Translations under genes and position numbers: made by a program | The notes under the pieces: model-generated | What the model was told of the DNA's origin: nothing | Database searches by the model: none | Seen by the model: the letters and a program-made list of their open reading frames with translations, nothing else | Shown here: positions 9,301 to 18,176 of the stretch, one piece after another | How positions within the stretch are numbered: the first letter of the stretch is position 1 | Layout of the letters: each line of letters starts with the position of its first letter | Assembly: GCA_965214635.1 (NCBI GenBank) | Contig: OZ243964.1 | Location: 2,108,001-2,172,000, forward strand | Source: Bin90 sp965214635 | Lineage (GTDB): Bacteria > Chloroflexota > Dehalococcoidia > Lucifugimonadales > JADFKI01 | Direction: 5' to 3' | Length of the DNA: 64,000 bases

Positions 9301-10407
9301 ATGCTGGAACGATTCAAAGTCCCGAAAAAAGACGAAGTCCGCGTGCCGATAGAATCGCTCGAATCGGTCATCAAGGACATATTCCAAAAGATGGGCGTGT
9401 CCGAATCGGACGCACTGGAAGCGGCAGAGGTGCTGGCGATGACCGACCTGCGCGGCGTGGAGACGCACGGCGTGTCCAACATGCTGCGCTCGTATGTAAC
9501 GCAGTACACGAGCGGACAGGTGAACCCCACGCCGAATTGGCGTATCGAGCGCGAGACGCCGGGAACAGCCGTCATCAACGCCGACAAGGGGCTTGGCGTC
9601 ATCCTAGGCAAGCGCGCCATGAACATCGCCATCGAAAAGGCGCGCGATGTGGGCATCGGTGTGGTTACGATGAACAACGGGGCACACCTAGGCGCTGTGG
9701 GGCACTTCTCGATGCTGGCGGCGCAGCAGGATATGGTCGGGATGTGTGCCACATCCGCCGGGCGGGGCGTGCTGCCCACATTCGGCGCAGAGCCGCGCTT
9801 CGGCACGAACCCCATTTCCATCGCCGCACCCGCAAACGAAGAAGCGCCGCTGCTTTTCGACGCCGCCACATCGCAGATAGCCGGCAACAAGTTTTCGCTT
9901 GCGCGCAGGGTCGGGTCAGACCTGATGCCGGGCTGGGTTGCTGACGACCAAGGCAATCCCATCATGGAAGAGACTGCCGTCCCGGAGGGTTTGGACGCCG
10001 GCTACGGCAGCCTGCTGCCTATGGGCGGCACGCGCGAAAACGGCTCGCACAAGGGCTACGGCTTCCTGATGATAGTGGACATCCTTTGCGCCTTTATGTC
10101 CGGCTCTGTTCCCGCCATCTTCGACGATACCTACTTCGACAGCGGCTACAAGCACTACTTCGCTGCATACAACATAGCGGCGTTTACGGATGTGGACACA
10201 TTCAAGAACAACATGGATCAGATGCTCCGCACGCTGCGCGAGACGCCGCCGGAGCCGGGCAGTGAGCGCGTGCTGTATCCGGGGCTGTCAGAGTACGAAG
10301 AGGAGCAAGACCGCCGCGCCAACGGCACGCCGCTGCACACGGAGGTCATCGGCTGGTTCAAGGAAATCTGCGACGAGTTGGACATTCCGCATTTGCAGAC
10401 GATGTGA
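9301..10407 (+). CDS. Ldh-family NAD(P)-dependent malate/L-lactate/ureidoglycolate-type dehydrogenase
   Basis: A 368-residue member of the Ldh/MDH-2 family (malate/L-lactate/ureidoglycolate dehydrogenases, not classical Rossmann LDH). Seen in order: D-L-R-G-V-E-T-H-G-V-S-N with the catalytic His near residue 58, N-N-G-A-H-L-G-A-V-G-H-F near 123, F-G-T-N-P-I-S-I-A-A-P near 165, and a late G-S-H-K-G-Y-G-F block. It probably oxidises or reduces a 2-hydroxy/2-oxo acid; the exact substrate cannot be read. The ribosome site AAGGA lies before ATG 9301. The SDR gene follows 107 bp downstream on the same strand, suggesting a shared catabolic role. Confidence 0.9.
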   Translation: MLERFKVPKKDEVRVPIESLESVIKDIFQKMGVSESDALEAAEVLAMTDLRGVETHGVSNMLRSYVTQYTSGQVNPTPNWRIERETPGTAVINADKGLGVILGKRAMNIAIEKARDVGIGVVTMNNGAHLGAVGHFSMLAAQQDMVGMCATSAGRGVLPTFGAEPRFGTNPISIAAPANEEAPLLFDAATSQIAGNKFSLARRVGSDLMPGWVADDQGNPIMEETAVPEGLDAGYGSLLPMGGTRENGSHKGYGFLMIVDILCAFMSGSVPAIFDDTYFDSGYKHYFAAYNIAAFTDVDTFKNNMDQMLRTLRETPPEPGSERVLYPGLSEYEEEQDRRANGTPLHTEVIGWFKEICDELDIPHLQTM

Positions 10408-10514
10408 TCTCCGAACACACGGGGCTTTCACACAGATTGCTTGCGGTTGCGAGGGTTTCATGTGTATCGGTGGGCATGATGATTATGACCGACTGAAATC
10501 CACGGAGGTGAACT

Positions 10515-11273
10515 ATGGGCAAGCTAGACGGCAAGGTGGCGCTGATAAGCGGTGCGGCGCGTGGGCAAGGCGCAGCGGAGGCGAGGCTGTTCGCGCAAGA
10601 GGGCGGCAAGGTTGTGCTGGCGGACATACTGGACGAGCAAGGGCAGCAGGTTGAGGCTGAAATCAACGAACTGGGCGGCGATGCGCTCTACATCCACCTA
10701 GATGTTACCAGCGAGTCGGACTGGCAAGCCGCCGTCCAAGCGGCCGTGGACAAGTTCGGCAAGCTGGACATCCTCGTGAACAACGCCGCCATCGTCATAG
10801 AGAAGGCCGCGATAGAAGACCGCACGGGCGATGAGTGGGACAGGGTGTTTGAAGTGAACGCCAAGGGTGTGTTTCTCGGCACGAAGCACAGCATACCTGA
10901 GATGCGAAAAGCGGGCGGTGGCAGCATCGTCAACATATCCTCCGTGGCGGGCATAGGGCAGAGCAGCCACCAAGAGCCGGCGTACGCCGCAAGCAAGGGC
11001 GCGGTTCGCATATTCAGCAAGGTTACGGCATCACAGCACGCCGCTGATGGCATCCGCTGTAACTCGGTGCACCCGGGGCCTATCGACACCGACATGCTCA
11101 GCGCCTCTATGGGCGACCCGTCGCGCTTGGAGCAGCGCCTGACCCGCGTCCCGATGCGCCGCATGGGGCAAGCCGAAGAGATTGCCAAGGGCGTCTTGTA
11201 CCTCGCGTCGGACGACTCGTCCTATGTAACCGGCTCGGAGCTTGTCATAGACGGCGGCGCAATTTCCATGTAG
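10515..11273 (+). CDS. SDR-family NAD(P)-dependent oxidoreductase
   Basis: A 252-residue classical short-chain dehydrogenase. Cofactor motif G-A-A-R-G-Q-G near residues 14-20; N-N-A-A near 90; catalytic Ser in I-V-N-I-S-S; Tyr and Lys in Y-A-A-S-K near 156-160; C-terminal V-T-G-S-E-L-V-I-D-G-G. An Asp after the second strand (L-A-D-I) favours NAD(H). Strong ribosome site GGAGGTGA before ATG 10515. Substrate unknown; resembles the 3-beta/cyclic alcohol dehydrogenase branch. Confidence 0.92.
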   Translation: MGKLDGKVALISGAARGQGAAEARLFAQEGGKVVLADILDEQGQQVEAEINELGGDALYIHLDVTSESDWQAAVQAAVDKFGKLDILVNNAAIVIEKAAIEDRTGDEWDRVFEVNAKGVFLGTKHSIPEMRKAGGGSIVNISSVAGIGQSSHQEPAYAASKGAVRIFSKVTASQHAADGIRCNSVHPGPIDTDMLSASMGDPSRLEQRLTRVPMRRMGQAEEIAKGVLYLASDDSSYVTGSELVIDGGAISM

Positions 11274-11310
11274 CCGTTCGTAAATAGTTGGACTTTCGCA
11301 CCATGCCAAC

Positions 11311-11340
11311 TTGCTACATTCCTGAACGCCGTGCTATAAT
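11311..11340 (+). promoter_or_regulatory. Promoter of tRNA-Gln
   Basis: TTGCTA at 11311-11316, an 18-bp spacer and TATAAT at 11335-11340, with an extended TGC just before the -10. The expected start is about 11347, a few bases before the tRNA 5' end. Confidence 0.75.
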
Positions 11341-11352
11341 GCTCGTCTAGGT

Positions 11353-11426
11353 TGGGGATTCGTCTAGCGGTAGGACGACAGACTCTGGATCTGTAAGCCG
11401 GGGTTCGAATCCCTGATCCCCAGCCA
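11353..11426 (+). tRNA. tRNA-Gln (anticodon CTG)
   Basis: Acceptor arms TGGGGAT (11353-11359) and ATCCCCA (11416-11422) pair fully. The anticodon stem ACAGA/TCTGT encloses the loop CTCTGGA with anticodon CTG. The T-loop GGTTCGAATCC is canonical. Discriminator G 11423 and an encoded CCA at 11424-11426. Confidence 0.97.
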
Positions 11427-11505
11427 GCGCCGGCGAGTCTAGCATTGCGGGAGCATCGCCTTGGCAGATGCCCCACATCGCCGTCGGTGCCTGATGTTGT
11501 TGCGT

Positions 11506-11582
11506 GGCGCATTCGTCTAGCGGCCAAGGACACCACCCTCTCAAGGTGGAGACCACGGGTTCGAATCCCGTATGCGCTACCA
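11506..11582 (+). tRNA. tRNA-Glu (anticodon CTC)
   Basis: Acceptor arms GGCGCAT (11506-11512) and ATGCGCT (11572-11578) pair with one G-T at the end. The stem CCACC/GGTGG encloses loop CTCTCAA, anticodon CTC. T-arm GGGTTCGAATCCC, discriminator A 11579, encoded CCA 11580-11582. It lies about 80 bp after tRNA-Gln and is probably co-transcribed. Confidence 0.97.
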
Positions 11583-11663
11583 ACTCCCTCTTTCCCCTGC
11601 CCCTGTATTGGCGCATTCGCTTGCGTACTTGCCGGGCGGCGGTTGTTGCAAGTTTGCGTTATC

Positions 11664-12008
11664 TCATATCCACACATAGGGCCCTAGCCGCCGCCCGCCC
11701 ACCACATGCAGATGGGCGTGTGCTTGGCTCTGCATCCCGTGCTCGCCGAAATTGGAGAGTATGCGAAACCCATCGGGGCAGCGCTCTTTCCCGAACTGCT
11801 CTGCTATCTTGCCCAAGCGCCCGAGCAGCGCGCCGCTGCTCCACAACTGCGCCTGCGTCATGTGCGCACGCGGGGCGACCAGCAGCATCACCGGCGCCCA
11901 GTCGAGTTGGTTGTCGAATACAACGAGAGCGTCATCCTCATAGTGGATGTTGGCGGGTGCATTGCGCGCGATGATGGCGCAGAAGACGCAATCGGGTTTG
12001 GTGGTCAT
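11664..12008 (-). CDS. HIT-family nucleotide-binding hydrolase
   Basis: About 114 residues. N-terminal C-V-F-C zinc pair (residues ~7-10), then the HIT triad H-A-H-L-H-V near the C-terminus preceded by Q-S-Q-A. Members hydrolyse nucleotide phosphoramidates or dinucleoside polyphosphates in the cytoplasm. The frame is open to 12077, but ATG 12008 (M-T-T-K-P-D-C) matches normal family length. It lies 90 bp after the DnaC-like gene and may be the last gene of that operon. Confidence 0.85.
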   Translation of the reverse strand: MTTKPDCVFCAIIARNAPANIHYEDDALVVFDNQLDWAPVMLLVAPRAHMTQAQLWSSGALLGRLGKIAEQFGKERCPDGFRILSNFGEHGMQSQAHAHLHVVGGRRLGPYVWI

Positions 12009-12098
12009 ACGGCGTATGGTGAGGATGGCTACTGAGGTCGGCTTGGCGTTGCTCGGGCTGCTCCGTCGCAGCGGCAAAGCGATATGCGAGCAGCGCTA

Positions 12099-13496
12099 TC
12101 AGGCGATGCGATAGTCGGGGGCGTCGATGCGGACGAGCTGCCCGACGAACGGGTCGCGCATCCTCGAGGCGATGGGGCCGGTCTGCTCCGCAAAGTCTTG
12201 CATGCTCGTGATGACCGTGGGCAGGCGGTTGTTGTGGCGGTGCACGATTATCTGATAAAGCTTCTCTTCTGCCCACGGGCTGCTGTGTTCCTGCCCGAGG
12301 TCGTCTAGGATGAGCAGCGGGGTGGTCTTCACCTCGTCGAGGATGCTCTCGAAGGTGATGGAGCTGTCGGGTGAAAAGGCGTATCGGAAGTGGTCGAGCA
12401 GCTCGGGGACGAATGTGAAGAACACGGGCTTGCCCATCCGCATCTGTTCGTTGGCGATGGCAACGGCGAGATGCGTCTTGCCGACGCCGGTTTCGCCGAA
12501 CAGCGTGAGCCAACCCCAGCTGTTGGCGGCGAAGTTGCGCGCTGCGTCCAACGCCGCCGATATGCTGCGCCGCTGCTCTGCGTTGGGGTTGTTGCCGCGC
12601 TCGTCGAAGTTGTCGAAGCGCATGCGCCGCAGCATGTCGGGCGCGATGAGACCCAGCCGATGCGTCTGGATAGGGGCGGCGGCGCGCGTTCGCAGGATGC
12701 GGTTGCCAGCACCCGTCTCTATGCGGCTGCGGATGTATGGGTCTAGATCGGCAATCTCGACCGCTGTGGTTATCACCGTGGGCAGCTCGGCGTTGAAGCG
12801 GTGGTTGATGATTTGCTGCAGCTTCTCCTGCGCCCAAGCCGTGCTGCTGTGCGCCCCAAGCCCATCCAGCACGAGCAGCGGGGCGTCCGCAACTTGGGCG
12901 TACAGGTCGCTGTAGCTGAATGCGCTGTCTGGGGCATATGTGGCGCGCAGGTGATCTAGCAGGTCTGGCACATGCATGAAGAACACCACTGCGCCGTCTT
13001 TGATGCGGTGGTTAGCGACAGCGGCTGCCAGATGCGTCTTGCCGCTGCCGTGCGGACCTACGAGCGTAAGCCAGCCGCTCGGGGTTTCGGCGTAGTCAGC
13101 GGCGATACGGCAGGCGTCTGCGAATGTGCGGCGGTCGTCCGCACTGGAATCGTGGGCGATGCCGTTGGGATTGAGCGTGTCGAATGTGAAGCGCGTGAGC
13201 TGACCGAGGTTGCTGTACCGCAGCAGGCGCTCCATGCGGTCGTCTGTGAATTGGCGGCTTTGGCACTCGCAGATGATTACCTGACCGAAGTCGGGGTGTC
13301 CGGCGACCACATCGGGCGTGTACCAGCCGCGCCCCCGGCATATGCCGCAGCTGCTAGGGTCGTCAGCCGCATACGGCGGCGTGGGCGGCGCAGGCGCATC
13401 GTGGTGAGGCACATCTCCGTTGCCGTTGCGGGGCGCCTCGCCGCCTACATGCCTAGTAGCGCTTAACCTTTTTAGAATATCGCCCAGTTCTTCCAT
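12099..13496 (-). CDS. DnaC/IstB-like helicase loader with two tandem AAA+ domains
   Basis: A 465-residue ATPase. The N-terminal part has a zinc-like cluster (C-G-I-C ... C-E-C-Q, about residues 50-80). AAA+ domain 1 follows, with Walker A G-P-H-G-S-G-K-T-H-L near 147 and Walker B L-L-V-L-D-G-L-G-A near 215. AAA+ domain 2 repeats the pattern with G-E-T-G-V-G-K-T-H-L near 335 and L-L-I-L-D-D-L-G near 398. The two halves align to each other (V-P-D-L-L-D-H versus V-P-E-L-L-D-H), so this is an internal duplication; usual DnaC-like loaders have one domain. In domain 1 the Walker B reads D-G-L-G instead of D-D-L-G. Overlaps the DnaD gene by 44 bp and follows dnaB, so it probably loads DnaB. Confidence 0.85.
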   Translation of the reverse strand: MEELGDILKRLSATRHVGGEAPRNGNGDVPHHDAPAPPTPPYAADDPSSCGICRGRGWYTPDVVAGHPDFGQVIICECQSRQFTDDRMERLLRYSNLGQLTRFTFDTLNPNGIAHDSSADDRRTFADACRIAADYAETPSGWLTLVGPHGSGKTHLAAAVANHRIKDGAVVFFMHVPDLLDHLRATYAPDSAFSYSDLYAQVADAPLLVLDGLGAHSSTAWAQEKLQQIINHRFNAELPTVITTAVEIADLDPYIRSRIETGAGNRILRTRAAAPIQTHRLGLIAPDMLRRMRFDNFDERGNNPNAEQRRSISAALDAARNFAANSWGWLTLFGETGVGKTHLAVAIANEQMRMGKPVFFTFVPELLDHFRYAFSPDSSITFESILDEVKTTPLLILDDLGQEHSSPWAEEKLYQIIVHRHNNRLPTVITSMQDFAEQTGPIASRMRDPFVGQLVRIDAPDYRIA

Positions 13497-14247
13497 CGTT
13501 CCTGCTCGTATTCTTCTCCGTGCCTGCCGAGAGAACGCCTGTCCGCAGCCCGCCGCGATATGCGCCGCCGCTCTTGCCCTCGCGCTCCCAGCGTTCTAGG
13601 ATGCGCGCGATGTAGCGCCAACTGCGGCGGTTCTGCGCTGCCGCCTCACGAAGGGCGTCCTCAATCCACTCGACGGGATAACGCATTTCGGCGTCTTTGA
13701 GTTCTTCTGCCAACATCGGGCTGAGCATCCCGATGTTGGCTTCGTAAAGTGCGAATATGTTCGGGCGCTCTTCGGCGGCGCTCCAAGGTTGGGGCGTATC
13801 GCCGCTGGGCAGACTACCGACGACCATCGCGTCGTCTGCCAGCCGAGCCATTGCACGGCGGTCGGCTTCGGTGTTAAGGGTGTACAGCCGTTCCTGCGCC
13901 CCGTCTGCGCCGTTGATGACCGCCATGCCAAGACTGCCGCGCCGCACACAGGCGTCGAGTGCGTCCGATATGCTGGGGTTGCCGGCAGACGCCAGCGCCT
14001 CGCCGAGCGTACGGTCGGCGCGCGCCTCGCTCAGGGACACGAAGCGTGGGCTTCCCTTCTTCTGCTGCAAGAGCCATATCATGCGCAGGATGCACTTCAG
14101 CTCAGCGAGGGAGTCTATCTGCGCGAGCAGCTCGCCGAACAGCGGCGCTGGCACGCCGATACTCCGCACGCCACGGGGGAAGCCGGCGAAGCGCGATGCC
14201 GATGGGCTTGCGGGAAATGATGCGTTGTGGGGTTTGCTAGGCTTCAT
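13453..14247 (-). CDS. DnaD-domain primosome protein
   Basis: About 264 residues. The C-terminal DnaD_DnaB-type domain is visible at roughly residues 165-235 (N-I-F-A-L-Y-E-A-N-I-G followed by W-I-E-D-A-L-R-E-A and W-R-Y-I-A-R-I-L-E-R-W). The N-terminal half looks like a winged-helix region. A basic tail follows. DnaD-type proteins act at replication initiation or restart with DnaB and a DnaC-like loader. ATG 14247 overlaps the end of dnaB by 11 bp; the frame is open to 14256. Confidence 0.85.
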   Translation of the reverse strand: MKPSKPHNASFPASPSASRFAGFPRGVRSIGVPAPLFGELLAQIDSLAELKCILRMIWLLQQKKGSPRFVSLSEARADRTLGEALASAGNPSISDALDACVRRGSLGMAVINGADGAQERLYTLNTEADRRAMARLADDAMVVGSLPSGDTPQPWSAAEERPNIFALYEANIGMLSPMLAEELKDAEMRYPVEWIEDALREAAAQNRRSWRYIARILERWEREGKSGGAYRGGLRTGVLSAGTEKNTSRNDGRTGRYSKKVKRY

Positions 14248-15622
14248 TGGGCGCATACTCTATCACTGGCGTGGCTTCGAGGCTCTCGAAGCGCACGAGG
14301 TCGCTGCGGAAGTAGAGCGGCACGGTGCCGACCGGGCCGTTGCGATGCTTGGCGAATATAATCTCGGCGATGTTCTGCGGATACGGCTCGGTCGGGTTGC
14401 GCTTTTCCCAGTCCTCGCGGCTCACATACGCATCTTCGCGGTGGATGAACGCCACCACATCGGCGTCTTGCTCGATGCTGCCGCTTTCGCGCAGGTCGGA
14501 CAGGAGCGGGCGGTGGTTCGGGCGCTGCTCTATGGCGCGGCTCAGCTGCGAACACGCAATCACCGGCACCTCCAAGTCCCGCGCCATCGCCTTGATGGAG
14601 CGCGAGATTTCGCCCATCTCTTGGGCGCGGTTGTCGATGCGCCCGCCGCCGCTGATGAGCTGCAAGTAGTCGATGATGATCAGGTCAAGCCCACGCTCGG
14701 CTTTCAGTCGCCGCGCCTTGCCGCGCATCTCCACGATGCTCTGTATCGGCGTGTCGTCGATGTATATCGGCAGGTCGGATAGCATCCCGATGGCGTCTAG
14801 AAGCTTCGCCTCTTCATCGTTGCTGAGCAGCCCGATGCGGATGCGGTAGCTGTCCACATTGGCGTCGCTCGCAAGCAGCCGTATGCCTATCTGGTCGCGG
14901 CTCATCTCGAGGCTGAAGATGCCCACAGCGTAGCCGCTGCCTGCCGCCGCCCGCGCTATGTTGAACGCAAGCGTGCTCTTGCCGAGGCTTGGGCGCGCCG
15001 CAAGCACCACCATGTCCGAGCGCTGCAAGCCGTTGCCCAGCAGGTTGTCTATGCCCTGAAACCCGGACGGCACAGGGGAATCGTGCACCGCATCGGGGGT
15101 GTGCAGGCGCGCGCTGTCTTCCATGTAGGCGTCGAGGATGGTGCGGATGTGCACGAAGTCGCCCGAGCCGCGCCCGGCGCGAATGTGATATAGCAGGTTC
15201 TCTGCGTTCGTCAGCGCAGCGTCAGTGTCAGCGTCGGCGTCATAGCCGATGCCCGCTATGCGCCCGCCGGCGTCTATGAGCTGCCGCATGATGGATGTGC
15301 GCTGCACGATGCGGGCGTAGTATTCGATGTGCGCCGATGTTGGAACGACTAGCAGCAGGTGCGACAGATAGGCGCTGCCGCCGATAGGCTCGAGCCGTTC
15401 GTGCAGCGCGAGTTCGTGCGCCAGCGTAACCTGATTGACGGCTTCGTTGCGATTGTAGAGCGCAAGGCACGCCTCAAAGCACCAGCGGTTCTTTTCGCCG
15501 TAGAAGTCGTCCACACGCAGTATGCTTGTTACGCGCGTGAGCGTCTGGTCGTCAATCAGCACAGAGCCGATGACGGATTCCTCAGCGTTCATATCGTGCG
15601 GCGGCAATCGGTCGTCGTACAC
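14237..15622 (-). CDS. dnaB: Replicative DNA helicase DnaB
   Basis: A 461-residue hexameric replicative helicase. N-terminal domain opens with L-P-P-H-D-M-N-A-E-E-S-V-I-G-S. Walker A is A-R-P-S-L-G-K-S-T near residue 212. Walker B is D-L-I-I-I-D-Y-L-Q-L-I near 310-320, followed by Q-E-M-G-E-I-S-R-S-I-K and S-Q-L-S-R-A-I-E-Q-R. The R-E-S-G-S-I-E-Q-D-A-D block is complete; no intein is present. Starts with GTG 15622; an ATG at 15592 is an alternative. First gene of a dnaB-dnaD-dnaC-like operon with overlapping ends and a good promoter upstream. Confidence 0.97.
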   Translation of the reverse strand: MYDDRLPPHDMNAEESVIGSVLIDDQTLTRVTSILRVDDFYGEKNRWCFEACLALYNRNEAVNQVTLAHELALHERLEPIGGSAYLSHLLLVVPTSAHIEYYARIVQRTSIMRQLIDAGGRIAGIGYDADADTDAALTNAENLLYHIRAGRGSGDFVHIRTILDAYMEDSARLHTPDAVHDSPVPSGFQGIDNLLGNGLQRSDMVVLAARPSLGKSTLAFNIARAAAGSGYAVGIFSLEMSRDQIGIRLLASDANVDSYRIRIGLLSNDEEAKLLDAIGMLSDLPIYIDDTPIQSIVEMRGKARRLKAERGLDLIIIDYLQLISGGGRIDNRAQEMGEISRSIKAMARDLEVPVIACSQLSRAIEQRPNHRPLLSDLRESGSIEQDADVVAFIHREDAYVSREDWEKRNPTEPYPQNIAEIIFAKHRNGPVGTVPLYFRSDLVRFESLEATPVIEYAPNEA

Positions 15623-15754
15623 AGGTCTTCCAATCCTCCGTTAAGGGGCATCGGCATATCTGACGCCCATGATGCAGCGAACTTCCGCCAAGCGGCAAGG
15701 CATCCACAGGCGTGTTCCCGATGGAATGCCGACTGCGCCAGCCGCTATGCCTTC

Positions 15755-15782
15755 ATTATACAGAACATTCGTTCATTTGCAA
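15755..15782 (-). promoter_or_regulatory. Promoter of the dnaB operon
   Basis: On the minus strand TTGCAA (15777-15782), a 16-bp spacer and TATAAT (15755-15760). It points toward dnaB and lies about 135 bp upstream of the GTG start. Confidence 0.65.
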
Positions 15783-15928
15783 GTTTTGCAATATTAGAGA
15801 GGGAGATACGGATGGCGAATGCTTCTGCGCAACGGCTTGCAATCCCGCTTGCCATTCCCAAGCAAGGCGTGGCTGCCCCGCTTGTGCGGTTTGGCTGCAG
15901 GTGCTCTCATCGTTCCGCACGGATGCGA

Positions 15929-15972
15929 AAGCAGGAATGCGCCCGTGCATCAACACAGGCGCATTCCTGCTT
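15929..15972. repeat. 15-bp perfect inverted repeat
   Basis: AAGCAGGAATGCGCC at 15929-15943 and its exact inverse at 15958-15972, with a 14-base loop. The 'GAAAGCAGGAATG' arm resembles short dispersed palindromes seen in many bacterial genomes. Function unknown. Confidence 0.7.
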
Positions 15973-16113
15973 ATATGTTCTGCCTAACCACCCCGTTGTT
16001 GCCCCTTTGTGCCTAGCGCGGGATAAACAGCCCCGTGCCCCGTGTCTTTCGGCAAGCGCAACTTGCGGCGGTGTATGCGTGAAACCCCGTTGGCGTTGGG
16101 GATTGTTGGAAGT

Positions 16114-16668
16114 CTACGCCTCGTCTTCCGCGTCGCCTTCTGTGTCTGACTCCGCCTCGTCGGTCGCATCTTCGCCGTCCGCATCCTCTTCCAGAGACTG
16201 CAGCCATTCGTCGGCGTCTATGCCAGTGGGGTGCACTAGCACATCTATGCGCGCCTGAACCTCGGGATGCAGCCGTATGCTGACATCGAAGCTGCCGAGC
16301 TGCCGAATGGGTTCGGTTATCTCGATGGAGCGGCGGTCGATTTCGCGGTCCGCAAGCACGCTCAGCCTGTCGGCGATGATGGCGTTGGTAACCGAGCCGT
16401 ACAGCTGGCCGCTTGCGCCGGCGCGCATCTCCACGCGCACCTGCATCCCGCTGAGCGCATCCGAAAGCTCGCGCATATCCTCGAGCAGTTTGAGGCGGGT
16501 GTACTGTGCCTGTTGCTTATACTGCGTGATGCGTTGCAATGCGTTGTGCGTGGCAGGCACCGCAAACCCCTTCGGTATCAGATAATTTCGGGCGAACCCG
16601 TTCTTCACCTCTTTGACATCACCACCCTGCGCCACGCCTGCCACATCTTCCAAAAATACGACTCTCAT
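16114..16668 (-). CDS. rplI: 50S ribosomal protein L9
   Basis: A 184-residue L9. N-terminal rRNA-binding domain V-V-F-L-E-D-V ... G-D-V-K-E-V-K-N-G-F-A-R-N-Y-L-I-P is intact, followed by the long connecting helix and the C-terminal domain (L-G-S-F-D-V-S-I-R-L-H-P-E-V). It carries an extra acidic tail of about 35 residues rich in D and E, longer than the usual ~150-residue protein. Lies upstream of dnaB, as in many bacteria, but separated by nearly 500 bp. Confidence 0.97.
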   Translation of the reverse strand: MRVVFLEDVAGVAQGGDVKEVKNGFARNYLIPKGFAVPATHNALQRITQYKQQAQYTRLKLLEDMRELSDALSGMQVRVEMRAGASGQLYGSVTNAIIADRLSVLADREIDRRSIEITEPIRQLGSFDVSIRLHPEVQARIDVLVHPTGIDADEWLQSLEEDADGEDATDEAESDTEGDAEDEA

Positions 16669-16877
16669 TGTGAAACCTGACCTCTTGAACCTGTGCGATT
16701 TTGTTATGTGATATTACCAGTTTTGAGCACGCCAGCGTTAGGCGCAAAAGGCGAACCCGTCCCCAAACCATTCTAACACAACAAGGCTGGCACGCTACCC
16801 GCCAGAGTCTCTTCGGCAGGGGGTATTCCCCCCCAACTGCGCAAGGCAGCGCCAAGCGGCAGTAACCTAAAACCCGC

Positions 16878-18176
16878 TCACTCGAAAAATCTGCTGAACA
16901 CCTGATTCGCCATCATGCGCCCGTGATGAGTAAGACGCAGCGCCCCACCCTGTGTGGTGAGCAGGTCGAGCCGTTCCAGATCGTCGAGCGCGGCGGCGTA
17001 GTGGTATGCGGGGGGCGATCCAAAGCGCACCATGAACTCTGCGATGCTAACACCGCAGTCCAAGCGCAGCCCCATCATCAGCGTCTCTGCCATCTCCAGC
17101 GTTGTGTCGATAGGCTCGATTTCGGCGACCGTGGGCATGTTTTGTATCAGCGCAATCGATGGAGCGCTGCTCGCATCGCTGCTGACGCCATTTTGGGCTG
17201 TATCACCTTTGCCCGTATTATCATCGCGCAAGCGGGCGAGCGCGCCGTCGCCGTGCGGATGTTCCCGCATCTTCAAGAGGTATTCGCGAGGTGAGCGCAG
17301 GTTCCAAAACCTGCATCCCATCAGATACGAATGCGCCCCCGGGCCCACGCCCAAGTACGGCTCGTTGCGCCAGTATGTCAAGTTGTGTCGACTCTCCATC
17401 CCCGCGAGCGCCCAGTTGGATATTTCGTAGTGGCGGTAGCCTGCGCCCTGCATAGCGCTTTGCGCCGACAGATACATATCCGCCGCCAAGTCTGCGTCCG
17501 GCTCGGGCATCGTCCCGTCCGAGACCCACCGCTCCATCGGCGTGCCGCCCTCGAGCGTCAGGCAGTACATGGACAGGTGCGGCGGCGCAAGTTCCAGCGC
17601 AGCATCAAGCGCATGCTGCCACTGCTCGGCGCTCTGATGGGGCAGCCCGTACATCAAGTCGAGGCTGATGTTGCGGAAGCCGGCGTCTTGCGCCATGCGA
17701 TATGCGCCTGCAGCGTCTTCCGCTGTGTGCCGCCGCCCCAGCATGCGCAGCAAAGCGTCGTCGAAGCTCTGCACGCCGATGCTAATGCGGTTCACGCCGC
17801 AGTCTAGGTATGACGCAAGCTTGCCTGTGTCGAAATCCCCCGGGTTCGCCTCTAGCGTGATCTCTGCGTCCGCATCTACTCGAAACGCTTGGCGTATCGC
17901 CCGCATCAGCCGCGCGATGTCCCCATCCGGCAAGTATGACGGCGTGCCGCCCCCGAAGAATATGGTGTATACGGCGGGAGCGTCTAGCAGCCTTCCCCAA
18001 AGCGTAATTTCGCGTTCCAGTGCGCCTATGTACGATGGGACCAGCGCCTCTATGCCTGCGTAGGTGTTGAAGTCGCAGTAGGGGCATTTGGTTTCGCAGA
18101 ACGGAATGTGGACATACAGCGATATGCGCTGCGGGGGTATGTCCCGCACTGCGGATACGGCGGGTGCGTCAGACAT
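16878..18176 (-). CDS. hemW: Radical SAM heme chaperone HemW
   Basis: About 432 residues. The radical SAM cluster motif is H-I-P-F-C-E-T-K-C-P-Y-C-D-F (C-x3-C-x2-C) near residue 30. G-G-G-T-P-S SAM-binding motif and I-S-I-G-V-Q-S-F-D follow, and a HemN_C-type domain ends the protein. The C-P-Y-C-D-F form and length point to HemW (heme trafficking) rather than the oxygen-independent coproporphyrinogen oxidase HemN. ATG 18176 overlaps the ychF stop by 8 bp, implying translational coupling. An insertion rich in D/S/N/G (about 325-350) breaks the C-terminal part. Confidence 0.9.
   Translation of the reverse strand: MSDAPAVSAVRDIPPQRISLYVHIPFCETKCPYCDFNTYAGIEALVPSYIGALEREITLWGRLLDAPAVYTIFFGGGTPSYLPDGDIARLMRAIRQAFRVDADAEITLEANPGDFDTGKLASYLDCGVNRISIGVQSFDDALLRMLGRRHTAEDAAGAYRMAQDAGFRNISLDLMYGLPHQSAEQWQHALDAALELAPPHLSMYCLTLEGGTPMERWVSDGTMPEPDADLAADMYLSAQSAMQGAGYRHYEISNWALAGMESRHNLTYWRNEPYLGVGPGAHSYLMGCRFWNLRSPREYLLKMREHPHGDGALARLRDDNTGKGDTAQNGVSSDASSAPSIALIQNMPTVAEIEPIDTTLEMAETLMMGLRLDCGVSIAEFMVRFGSPPAYHYAAALDDLERLDLLTTQGGALRLTHHGRMMANQVFSRFFE

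Larger units (their letters stand above)
15623..16113. other. 491-bp intergenic region between dnaB and rplI
   Basis: Contains the dnaB promoter (15755-15782) and a perfect 15-bp inverted repeat (15929-15972). Small frames on both strands lack ribosome sites and recognisable products; I see no gene. Confidence 0.5.
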
